This document shows positions 7,574 to 14,098 of a DNA stretch of 15,633 nt, piece after piece (the stretch's first letter is position 1; each line of letters opens with the position of its first letter). The DNA is from an uncultured Moraxella sp. (lineage in GTDB: Bacteria; Pseudomonadota; Gammaproteobacteria; Pseudomonadales; Moraxellaceae). A model generated the notes under the pieces. The model was not told where the DNA came from, made no database searches, and saw only the letters and a list, made by a program, of their open reading frames with translations. The DNA is taken from the NCBI GenBank assembly GCA_937975585.1, contig CALJUC010000088.1, positions 1-15,633 on the forward strand, in the 5' to 3' direction. The position numbers were made by a program, and so were the translations under genes.

Positions 7574-7759
7574 ATTATCGTAATATTGTTTATTGTAGCA
7601 CTGTAATCGTTTGGATAACTAGCATTCGGCTGTTATCATGTTGTGACGGTTCGTAAACAAAGTTGGTTCATCTGTCATAGCGATACCAGTCACAACCGCT
7701 ATCATCTTGCCTCACAAATCACAGCACCTTTTGTACCTTGCCTATATGAGATGGTTTAG

Positions 7760-8779
7760 CTAATCTAAAATAGGATGCAACTGCCACAACTCACGTATAT
7801 CGCGCGTATCTGAAGCTTTTAACAACCAATTTTTATTCACTAATTGTGTTTTGAGCCATTGCATATCCGTACTATTAAGCTGACAACGTGACACGGCATG
7901 GACATCAGGAAAACGCTTACAGGCCTCTTGCATGGCAACGTCTTTTAACAGTTCATTGAGTCGCTTTTGTAGCATATCGGTGCTAAAAGGCGGCGCTAAT
8001 GACTTTAGCGCGTTGAGCAAATCGCCCCAAACAAACATATGATTGCCGATAATGGTCTGTAAGTTACCTGCTCGAAAAGCGTGCGCACTATAGTTAACAA
8101 TCACGGGCTCGTCGGTAATCGGCGCCGGATGTGGTAGACTCGATCCCGTATTTGACAGGGTTTGGTTTGGTAGAGCGAAGGCATCCCCAGTTGATGAGGT
8201 CAGCGTATGGCTGGTGGTATCCTTTGTCATACTCGGCGCGCTCAGCCAGATATCATGCGCGTCTGATGGTTGGTCAGAATACTGCCAAGCAGGTTTAGGA
8301 TTCGATTGTAGCAAGCTATCTAATGCAATGTTGAATTTCACTAATGCATCACGGAAGTCATTATAATAGATAGGTTTTTGAACTAACTGATGGGCGTCTT
8401 TTTCAATAAATGCGGCAAAATCAATGCGTTGTCTTGAAAACTCGCCCGCACTGGTTTCAGATTTTATCAAGGTGAGCATGGGTCGACGCTTGGTCGTGGC
8501 ATAAATATAGCTAAGATGTAACGCGCTAACCCCGGTCAAGTCAACGGCCCCATAGCTATCGCCTAGAATAAACAATAGATAATCACAGCTGTCGATTTGA
8601 CGCCGGCTAAAATTGTTCAGCTCAATCGGTGCGCCAATCAAGTCCCAACTTAAGAAAAAGTCGTCCGATAATGCCAGTTGCAAGGCATTTTCTAGCGCAG
8701 GATCCTCGTTCCGCACCAAACAAATATGTAAATGATAGCGCTGTCTTACTGACACAATCCCCTCACTACTAATCCTCAT
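7760..8779 (-). CDS. DUF4062-like domain protein, function unknown
   Basis: A 339-residue cytoplasmic protein. Residues about 14-115 resemble DUF4062, an alpha/beta domain known mostly from the N-termini of large NTPase or repeat proteins. The match is clearest at SRRQIDSCDYLLFILGDSYG, then GVSALHLSYIYATTKRRPMLTLI, which parallels the family's IxxCDYYIxIxGxRYG...S.TE.EY..A...P.L.FI. The usual opening VFVSST motif is not present; here the first strand is LHICLVRNEDP. A serine/threonine-rich linker spans about 170-222. A C-terminal helical region of about 115 residues (from IVNYSAHAFRAGN) I do not recognise. The ATG at 8779 is 11 bases after the murI stop, so translation is probably coupled. 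A GTG at 8753-8755 with GAGG upstream is an alternative start. The domain call is by eye. Confidence 0.7.
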   Translation of the reverse strand: MRISSEGIVSVRQRYHLHICLVRNEDPALENALQLALSDDFFLSWDLIGAPIELNNFSRRQIDSCDYLLFILGDSYGAVDLTGVSALHLSYIYATTKRRPMLTLIKSETSAGEFSRQRIDFAAFIEKDAHQLVQKPIYYNDFRDALVKFNIALDSLLQSNPKPAWQYSDQPSDAHDIWLSAPSMTKDTTSHTLTSSTGDAFALPNQTLSNTGSSLPHPAPITDEPVIVNYSAHAFRAGNLQTIIGNHMFVWGDLLNALKSLAPPFSTDMLQKRLNELLKDVAMQEACKRFPDVHAVSRCQLNSTDMQWLKTQLVNKNWLLKASDTRDIRELWQLHPILD

Positions 8780-8790
8780 CGGCTACTTTA

Positions 8791-9726
8791 TCATTTATCG
8801 GTCACATTAGACTGCCAAAAACTTACATCAAGAACAGGGAAAAACTGGTGTAATAACCGCTGAGCAACCTGCGTTATCGATGCTAAGTTAGCAGTCGCAT
8901 AAAACTGTAAAGCGGTCAACTGACCCTCTCGTCCTTCATGCAAGTGATTAAGCTGGGTCAATAAGGACACCACACGCTTGGCAATCGCATGTCCTGAGTC
9001 AATTAAACTTAATGAAGTTATGTCATCTTGGCCTATCGTTGCAAGCTTGGCCTGTAGATACGGTTTAAAAAATGGATAATGGGTACACCCTAGCACCAAC
9101 TGGTCGACTTGGTGAGCAAATAACTGCTGTAATAACTGCTCTAAGTCATGGACTGCTTGGTGGTCAGTTGGCATCCCCGCTTCGACCCAAGGCACCAAAC
9201 TGATTAAGCTATATTTATGGACTTGAACACCTTGCGGAATCGCCACGTGATTAATCACTGTGTTTAGCAATTCACCATGCAATGTCGCAGGCGTTGCCAA
9301 CACCGCAATTTGCTTAGTTTGGCTGCGCAGTACCGCAGGCTTGATGGCGGGTACCAACCCAACAATGGGGAGGCTTGGATAACGCTCACGTACCGCTTGT
9401 AACCCATGCGCAGAGGCAGTGTTACAGGCAATCACCACCAACTTACAGCCTTGATTCACTAACCAATCCACAGCTTGGATGGTAAGCCTTCGAATATCGT
9501 CGCTACTGCGCGAGCCATATGGCACATGCAAGGTATCTGCCAAATACACATAGCGCTCATGCGGCAATTCGTCGACCAAATGTGCCAATACTGACAATCC
9601 GCCTAACCCCGAGTCAAACACCCCGATGGGCGCATCGGCTCTTGCTAAGGCATCCTTGTCTAACTCAAGCTTCATGCTGGTTAACACGGTTTGGGATGCG
9701 AATGCTGTTGGGTTCATCGTTGTCAT
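8791..9726 (-). CDS. murI: Glutamate racemase MurI
   Basis: Interconverts L- and D-glutamate, supplying D-glutamate for peptidoglycan precursors in the cytoplasm; it is cofactor-independent and uses two cysteines. Numbered from the ATG at 9726 (311 residues), the motifs are PIGVFDSGLGG at 33-43, YLADTLHVPYGSR at about 61-73, first catalytic cysteine in ACNTAS at 101, and second in GCTHYP at 214. All are intact. The frame continues upstream to a TTG at 9796-9798 (335 residues). An extended -10 at 9808-9816 would put the transcript start at about 9801, almost on that TTG, which also has no ribosome site. The ATG at 9726 has AAAAGGT 12 bases upstream. ATGs at 9717 and 9675 are further options. 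Usual family length is 260-290, which favours the shorter forms. A DUF4062-like gene follows after 11 bases. Confidence 0.95.
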   Translation of the reverse strand: MTTMNPTAFASQTVLTSMKLELDKDALARADAPIGVFDSGLGGLSVLAHLVDELPHERYVYLADTLHVPYGSRSSDDIRRLTIQAVDWLVNQGCKLVVIACNTASAHGLQAVRERYPSLPIVGLVPAIKPAVLRSQTKQIAVLATPATLHGELLNTVINHVAIPQGVQVHKYSLISLVPWVEAGMPTDHQAVHDLEQLLQQLFAHQVDQLVLGCTHYPFFKPYLQAKLATIGQDDITSLSLIDSGHAIAKRVVSLLTQLNHLHEGREGQLTALQFYATANLASITQVAQRLLHQFFPVLDVSFWQSNVTDK

Positions 9727-9752
9727 AGTGACGCCACTACCTTTTGCTGCGT

Positions 9753-9777
9753 CGACGCCACGACATGGGTAGCGTCG
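9753..9777 (-). promoter_or_regulatory. Leader hairpin upstream of murI
   Basis: On the minus strand CGACGCTAC (9777-9769) pairs with GTGGCGTCG (9761-9753), 9 bp with one G-U pair and a 7-base loop. It lies between the predicted transcript start and the Shine-Dalgarno at 9739-9745. This fits an untranslated leader better than coding sequence. Confidence 0.35.
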
Positions 9778-9807
9778 GCTTGCCAAGCCATCTGTCAAAT
9801 TCGCTAT

Positions 9808-9816
9808 AGTATAGCA
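9808..9816 (-). promoter_or_regulatory. Extended -10 promoter element for murI
   Basis: On the minus strand this reads TGCTATACT, an extended -10 (TGn plus TATACT, five of six consensus). No good -35 is visible, which extended -10 promoters tolerate. The expected start is near 9801. Confidence 0.45.
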
Positions 9817-9868
9817 AAAACCGTACTTTTCCCGTTGCTTTATTCATGCGTTTTTTAATACGGTTTTT
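9816..9868 (-). terminator. Possible terminator after the DUF1285 gene
   Basis: On the minus strand AAAAACCGTA (9868-9859) can pair with TACGGTTTTT (9825-9816); the T-run forms the 3' arm. The 33-base loop is long, so this is weak. It abuts the murI extended -10. Confidence 0.3.
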
Positions 9869-9926
9869 CTGAGCCATCTTACCTATCAACCCGCCCAATC
9901 AAGCCATATCCTGTAGCGTATGTGTC

Positions 9927-10589
9927 TTAATCAATAGACATAGTTAAGTCAAAGCGAGTCTCGCCACTTTGCAAGTGCAAGGTCGTACCTTGTTCATCTT
10001 CGCTAAACTCACCAAAGTTGAGCAGATGATAAAACACATTGCGGTGCAGTAGCCCATAAAGCACCGAATCCCCATTTTGACGTACCAATAGATAGGGCTG
10101 CTGCGCTTGCTTAGCTTGCGGCACAGCGTTTTCGTGGGTTTGATAAAACGGTAACCCAAGCTGAATGGGATGCTCAGCATCGGCTTTTACCACATCCCCT
10201 TGACTGGTGACAAATTGTAGCCATGTTTTGCCATCTTCGGTAATTTGGTCAACTTGGGTGATTAGTAACGGCGCATCATCGACTTGGATACGCCATTTTT
10301 CGACTGGCGTCTTTAGGTAATAACTCACTTGCCCTTGTTCATCCACTTGCGCCCATAACACCTTAGCAAACAAACTCACCAATGACTGGCGGGTCACTTT
10401 CCGACCTTCGTGCCACCATTCATTATTGGCTTTGATTTGCAGATTCATGTCTCCACATGACGTTGGATGCCAATGCTCAAGCGGTGGAATTTTGCGTGGT
10501 TGACTTGGCAGCTCAACAAGCTGTTGTTGCAACGTTTGCAGACCATCTATTGGCGTTGGCTTATCTGTATTTGGACGATGCATGGTCAT
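9927..10589 (-). CDS. DUF1285 family protein
   Basis: A 220-residue cytoplasmic protein with no membrane segment. The DUF1285 signature is clear: IPPLEHWHPTSCGDMNLQI at 34-52, EWWHEGRKVTRQSLVSLFAKVL at 57-78, and YYLKTPVEKWRIQVDDAPLL at 90-109. The last two match the family's W(F/Y)(Y/H)EGxPIxRxxLVxLFxxVL and YxLVTPVEKxRIxVEDAPF. The biochemical role of the family is not established as far as I know. The C-terminal half (FYQTHENAVPQ ... FGEFSED) is the second, beta-rich subdomain. The ATG at 10589 has AAGGAT 8 bases upstream and is preferred to the ATG two codons later. It lies upstream of murI on the same strand, but about 200 bases and a murI promoter candidate separate them. Function is unknown. 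Confidence 0.88.
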   Translation of the reverse strand: MTMHRPNTDKPTPIDGLQTLQQQLVELPSQPRKIPPLEHWHPTSCGDMNLQIKANNEWWHEGRKVTRQSLVSLFAKVLWAQVDEQGQVSYYLKTPVEKWRIQVDDAPLLITQVDQITEDGKTWLQFVTSQGDVVKADAEHPIQLGLPFYQTHENAVPQAKQAQQPYLLVRQNGDSVLYGLLHRNVFYHLLNFGEFSEDEQGTTLHLQSGETRFDLTMSID

Positions 10590-10757
10590 CAGAAGTCATC
10601 CTTGTTTGGGTTATCATTAAGGTATAAGTCAGATTAAAAAGCGAGAAGAAAAAAGCGCTTAAATACCTATTCGGCAATTGCGATACGCAAGATAAGTTGC
10701 TAAGATTTCGTTAGGATATACTGGGTATTTAGTATGTTGTTTACTGGTATTTTCAAT

Positions 10758-10763
10758 TATAAT
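10758..10763 (+). promoter_or_regulatory. Consensus -10 element upstream of the ETF-QO gene
   Basis: Reads TATAAT. The best -35-like sequence, TTGTTT at 10737-10742, is 15 bases away and poor, so the promoter may need an activator. Confidence 0.35.
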
Positions 10764-10788
10764 GATTGGTATTTTACCTAAAATCATT
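10761..10788. repeat. Inverted repeat overlapping the -10 element of the ETF-QO gene
   Basis: AATGATTGGT (10761-10770) faces ACC (10776-10778) and AATCATT (10782-10788). The halves match across a 5-base centre, with three extra bases in the right half. It overlaps the last bases of the TATAAT, the usual place for a repressor operator. It could equally be a chance AT-rich hairpin. Confidence 0.35.
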
Positions 10789-10949
10789 CTAATGACAATG
10801 GGTTATCGATTAACAATGAGTGTAGGAATGGTTAAACCAACCTTTTACTCGACTTAGGGCAGGTTGCTTGTTGTAGCTGGGTACACAATCAGGGTCAATG
10901 GGATTGGGCAACGGCCGGCAGTCAGCGATTTTTTGATTAAGGAGTTTGT

Positions 10950-12611
10950 ATGCAAGACATCGAACGTGAACAAATGGAATTTGACGTCGTTATCGTGGGC
11001 GGTGGCCCGTCAGGTCTGTCAGCGGCTATACGCTTACGCCAGTTAGCAATCGCAGCCGGTAATGAAGAATTTAGTGTCTGTATCGTTGAAAAAGGCTCAG
11101 AGTTTGGTGCTCATACTTTATCAGGTGCGGTTATGGAGCCACGTGCGCTGAATGAGCTAATCCCAGATTGGAAAGAAAAAGGCGCACCGGTTAATGTCGC
11201 AGTCAAAGGCGACCGCGTGTATATGCTAAAAAATGACACCAAATACCGTCAACTACCTGACAGCATCGTACCAAAATTGATGCACAATGACGGCAACTAT
11301 ATCATCTCTCTAGGTAACTTGGTGCGTTGGTTAGCGACCCAAGCCGAAGAGCTTGAAGTGATGATGTTCCCTGGCTTTGCGGCGGCTGATGTGCTATATA
11401 ATGAAGATGGCTCAGTACGCGGTATCGTTACTGGCGACATGGGTGTCAATGCCGAAGGCGGCGCCAAATCAAGCTTTGAACCAGGTTATGAGTTGTTAGC
11501 CAAGTACACCATCTTTGCCGAAGGTTGTCGTGGTCACTTGGGCAAACGCCTAATCAACCGTTTTAATCTAGACGCTGGTCGCGACCCACAGCATTACGGT
11601 ATCGGCCTAAAAGAACTTTGGGAAATTGACCCTGCTAAGCATGAAGAAGGTATGGTATTACACGGCTCAGGCTGGCCGCTATCAGAAACCCATAGCAGTG
11701 GAGGTTGGTGGTTATATTTTGACGAAAACAACCAAGTATCATTCGGTTTGGTCGTTGACCTAGCGTACCACAACCCATACTTGTCACCATTTGATGAATT
11801 ACAACGTTTAAAAACCCATCCACTCATTCGCAATATCTTAGAAGGTGGTAAACGTTTATCTTATGGCGCGCGTGCCTTGACCAAAGGCGGCTTAAACGCC
11901 CTACCAAAACTTACCTTTGCCGGTGGTGTGTTGGTCGGTGACGATGCCGGTTTCCTAAACCCTGCCAAAATCAAAGGTACCCATACCGCGATTAAATCAG
12001 GTATGTTGGCCGCTGAAGCTGTGTATGAAGCGATTGCCGCAGGTCGTGCCAATGACGAAGTCACCACTTATGAGCAAAACTTCAAAAATTCTTGGTTGTT
12101 CGAAGACATGTACCAAGCGCGTAACTTCGCCCCTGCAATGCACCGTATGGGTGTATGGATGGGTGGCGCGTTTAACTACCTCGAGCAAAACTTCTTCAAT
12201 GGCAAAATGCCAATCACCATCCATGATAACGTGCCTGACTATGATGCCTTAGAGCGCGCAGACCATGCCTTTATCCCAGATTATCCAAAACCAGATGGCA
12301 AGTTGACCTTTGATAAATTATCATCTGTATTTATCTCAAACACCAATCATGCTGAAGACCAACCTGTGCATTTGAAATTGACTGACCCAAATGTACCTGT
12401 TGAACGTAACCTTAAAATCTTCGCAGAGCCAGCACAGCGCTATTGCCCAGCCGGTGTTTATGAAGTAGTCAAAACTGGTGATAGCGCCAAGTTTGTTATC
12501 AATGCGCAAAACTGCGTACACTGCAAAACTTGTGATATCAAAGACCCATCACAAAACATCACTTGGGTAACGCCAGAAGGCGGCGGTGGTCCAAACTACC
12601 CAAATATGTAA
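10950..12611 (+). CDS. Electron transfer flavoprotein-ubiquinone oxidoreductase (ETF-QO)
   Basis: Membrane-associated iron-sulfur flavoprotein that passes electrons from reduced electron transfer flavoprotein (fed by fatty-acid and amino-acid dehydrogenases) to ubiquinone. The 553 residues match bacterial ETF-QO. The FAD-binding Rossmann motif is VVIVGGGPSGLSAA at 13-26. Internal blocks include GSEFGAHTLSGAVMEPRAL, EGCRGHLGKRL and the FAD segment GDDAGFLNPAKIKGTH. The C-terminal ferredoxin-like domain has the 4Fe-4S ligands Cys499, Cys522, Cys525 and Cys528 (CPAGVYE ... CVHCKTCDI). The end GGGGPNYPNM is typical. The ATG has AAGGAG 5 bases upstream. There are no etfA/etfB genes alongside. The gene stands alone between a long leader and a strong terminator. 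The symbol is left empty because usage varies (etfD, ETFDH). Confidence 0.97.
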   Translation: MQDIEREQMEFDVVIVGGGPSGLSAAIRLRQLAIAAGNEEFSVCIVEKGSEFGAHTLSGAVMEPRALNELIPDWKEKGAPVNVAVKGDRVYMLKNDTKYRQLPDSIVPKLMHNDGNYIISLGNLVRWLATQAEELEVMMFPGFAAADVLYNEDGSVRGIVTGDMGVNAEGGAKSSFEPGYELLAKYTIFAEGCRGHLGKRLINRFNLDAGRDPQHYGIGLKELWEIDPAKHEEGMVLHGSGWPLSETHSSGGWWLYFDENNQVSFGLVVDLAYHNPYLSPFDELQRLKTHPLIRNILEGGKRLSYGARALTKGGLNALPKLTFAGGVLVGDDAGFLNPAKIKGTHTAIKSGMLAAEAVYEAIAAGRANDEVTTYEQNFKNSWLFEDMYQARNFAPAMHRMGVWMGGAFNYLEQNFFNGKMPITIHDNVPDYDALERADHAFIPDYPKPDGKLTFDKLSSVFISNTNHAEDQPVHLKLTDPNVPVERNLKIFAEPAQRYCPAGVYEVVKTGDSAKFVINAQNCVHCKTCDIKDPSQNITWVTPEGGGGPNYPNM

Positions 12612-12635
12612 TGTTTAGCTAACTACTAAGCTAAT

Positions 12636-12679
12636 AAAAAAACCGCCCTGATATTCCCTATCAGGGCAGTTTTTATTTT
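12636..12679. terminator. Bidirectional rho-independent terminator
   Basis: GCCCTGATA (12645-12653) and TATCAGGGC (12659-12667) form a perfect GC-rich stem with a 5-base loop. An A-run lies on the left (12636-12642) and TTTTTATTTT on the right (12670-12679). It serves the ETF-QO gene (plus) and the endonuclease gene (minus). Confidence 0.88.
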
Positions 12680-12692
12680 CGCTGATCAACAT

Positions 12693-13673
12693 TTAACTCG
12701 TAAATATAGCCATTAACCAATTTGCGAATGCTTTGAATAGTTGAATAATAACCTCAACTGCATTAGCTTTTGGTGCGGCTTTATCCGTTGGTGATGGTAT
12801 ACTTCCCGCTAGTGGCAACGCCATGGCCTTTGCTTGGATGTTATTAGCCAAACTTGGCATTACTACAATGCCGACCCGTTTATTTAACACTGCTAGACTA
12901 ATCACTTCGACCCGTTGGCTATCATCATTGGGTAAAAAGTACACGCCCGCCTGCTGCAAGGTTGGTACATAAATCACCTTATACAAATGACTTGGCACCA
13001 AGACACGCCCACGCAAGGATTTACTTGATTGGGTAAGATAAGCAGTACCACTGACCACATACACTTCCCCATATCGCATCGTCAACAACCGCGCTTGTGA
13101 CTCTAACTCGCGCCAAATACCACGGTTATTATCCGGTTGCTGCGGAATAATATTGGCAAGGCTAAAGCTATCATATTGCTGTTCTCGTGTCGCCATATCA
13201 GCATTCGGTGCCAAATGGCCGCGATCATAAGGGACTTTTTTATAATCGGCTAAGCTAGATTTTACGCTATTGGGCAATCGGCTTTCTTCATGAAACTGAT
13301 TTTCCCGCTCAAGTGTGCTAGCAACTTCGATACGTTCACGCGTTAAATGCTCTGCCGACCATAGTGCGGTTCGCGTTACACCCGAATACCCCACCGCAAA
13401 CCCATCAAAACATAGGTAATACAGGTCTATCGGCTTGGTAGTGGTGACTTGTGGTAAACTCGCTTGTGCATACTGCGTACCACAATTAGCCAAATGACTG
13501 TCAGGCGTTTCAATAAAGGTTTGGTTACTCGCATTCACGGTATTTGTAGCATAAGCTAGCAATAAAGCTACCTTGATACCTATCACGAAAGCTGTCTTTG
13601 CCTTTGATAGTGGCTTTATCAAAATTTGGGCAATGTGTGAGAAATATATATTGATAATACCAATGACAGCCAT
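12693..13673 (-). CDS. Exported DNA/RNA non-specific endonuclease (beta-beta-alpha metal type)
   Basis: A member of the Serratia nuclease/EndA (NUC) family, which cuts DNA and RNA without strong sequence preference using a divalent metal. The active-site motif DRGHLAPNADM is at 150-160, with the catalytic histidine at 153. The metal-ligand block is NIIPQQPDNNRGIWRELE at 174-191, with Asn183 as likely ligand. GEVYVVSGT is at about 202-210. The N-terminus has an unusually long leader, then a hydrophobic stretch at about 28-43 (AFVIGIKVALLLAYA) ending near VNA, read as a signal peptide or anchor. Cys64 and Cys88 could form a disulfide, consistent with export. The last about 20 residues are also hydrophobic. 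The ATG at 13673 lacks a clear ribosome site; no better ATG exists before the hydrophobic segment. Likely a periplasmic or secreted nuclease. Confidence 0.9.
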   Translation of the reverse strand: MAVIGIINIYFSHIAQILIKPLSKAKTAFVIGIKVALLLAYATNTVNASNQTFIETPDSHLANCGTQYAQASLPQVTTTKPIDLYYLCFDGFAVGYSGVTRTALWSAEHLTRERIEVASTLERENQFHEESRLPNSVKSSLADYKKVPYDRGHLAPNADMATREQQYDSFSLANIIPQQPDNNRGIWRELESQARLLTMRYGEVYVVSGTAYLTQSSKSLRGRVLVPSHLYKVIYVPTLQQAGVYFLPNDDSQRVEVISLAVLNKRVGIVVMPSLANNIQAKAMALPLAGSIPSPTDKAAPKANAVEVIIQLFKAFANWLMAIFTS

Positions 13674-13703
13674 AGATAAGAAGCAAAGCCAAGATTAGCG
13701 CTA

Positions 13704-13709
13704 ATTATA
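13704..13709 (-). promoter_or_regulatory. Consensus -10 element upstream of the endonuclease gene
   Basis: Reads TATAAT on the minus strand, about 30 bases before the endonuclease ATG. No good -35 is visible. It lies next to the -35 of the tRNA-Ser promoter candidate on the other strand. Confidence 0.4.
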
Positions 13710-13710
13710 C

Positions 13711-13739
13711 ATGACAATGGGCAAGTTTTTGGGTAAAAT
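13711..13739 (+). promoter_or_regulatory. Candidate sigma70 promoter for tRNA-Ser
   Basis: ATGACA (13711-13716), five of six consensus, is followed after exactly 17 bases by TAAAAT (13734-13739). The start would be near 13746, about 48 bases before the mature tRNA. Confidence 0.5.
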
Positions 13740-13793
13740 GAGCATCCTTTCTAATGCGCTTGGTCAATCAACAAAACCAAGGCAATCTATAAC

Positions 13794-13884
13794 GGTGACG
13801 TGGCTGAGTGGTCGAAAGCGCACGCCTGGAAAGTGTGTATACGTTAATAGCGTATCGAGGGTTCGAATCCCTCCGTCACCGCCA
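13794..13884 (+). tRNA. tRNA-Ser(GGA)
   Basis: A class II tRNA of 91 bases including encoded GCCA. The acceptor arms GGTGACG (13794-13800) and CGTCACC (13874-13880) pair perfectly, with discriminator G13881 and CCA at 13882-13884. The D-arm carries GGCTGAGTGGTCGAAAGC. The anticodon stem is CACGC/GTGTG with loop CTGGAAA, so the anticodon is GGA at 13828-13830, reading UCC and UCU. A long variable arm (TATACG...CGTAT) is typical of serine. The T-arm is GAGGG TTCGAAT CCCTC. All parts are intact. Confidence 0.97.
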
Positions 13885-13980
13885 ATTTTCTAATCGAAAC
13901 TATCAAGCTACCCTTGTATTCACTTTATTCACATTTCTGTGGGCTTAGCTTCAAGTAGCGATGGCACAATAATGCTGCCT

Positions 13981-14023
13981 AATTAAAAATAGCCGGATTT
14001 AATTATTCATTATTAAATCCGGC
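13981..14023 (-). terminator. Rho-independent terminator closing the minor-pilin operon
   Basis: GCCGGATTTAAT (13992-14003) and ATTAAATCCGGC (14012-14023) form a perfect 12-bp stem with an 8-base loop. On the minus strand it is followed by TATTTTTAATT. There is no T-run on the plus side, so it serves the pilin genes rather than the tRNA. It lies about 75 bases after the PilX-like stop. Confidence 0.8.
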
Positions 14024-14098
14024 CATTATCCATACTTTAAAAGTGGTGACGATTGATAAAACAGGCTTTCAGTTGTTCGTCACTTTGATTATGAATAT

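Larger units (their letters stand above)
10590..10949. other. 360-base divergent spacer between the DUF1285 and ETF-QO genes
   Basis: No supportable gene lies here; short frames lack ribosome sites. It holds a perfect TATAAT (10758-10763), an inverted repeat next to it (10761-10788), and the AAGGAG of the ETF-QO gene at 10939-10944. If that -10 is used, the ETF-QO mRNA has a leader of about 180 bases, long enough for a regulatory element, but I recognise no known riboswitch. Confidence 0.6.

Noticed and set aside
7672..7710. Terminator for the murI/DUF4062 unit (ATAGCG...CGCTAT)
   Set aside because: Only a 6-bp stem with no T-run on the minus strand.
9793..9798. TTGACA on the minus strand as a -35 box for murI
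   Set aside because: A perfect -35 hexamer, but no -10 like sequence occurs 15-19 bases downstream.
10761..10788. Fur box upstream of the ETF-QO gene
   Set aside because: AATGATT/AATCATT recalls a Fur site, but the half-site spacing does not fit the 19-base GATAATGATAATCATTATC consensus.
13788..13793. TATAAC as the -10 of tRNA-Ser
   Set aside because: It touches the first base of the mature tRNA, so transcription would start inside it, and the nearest -35-like TTGGTC is 22 bases away.
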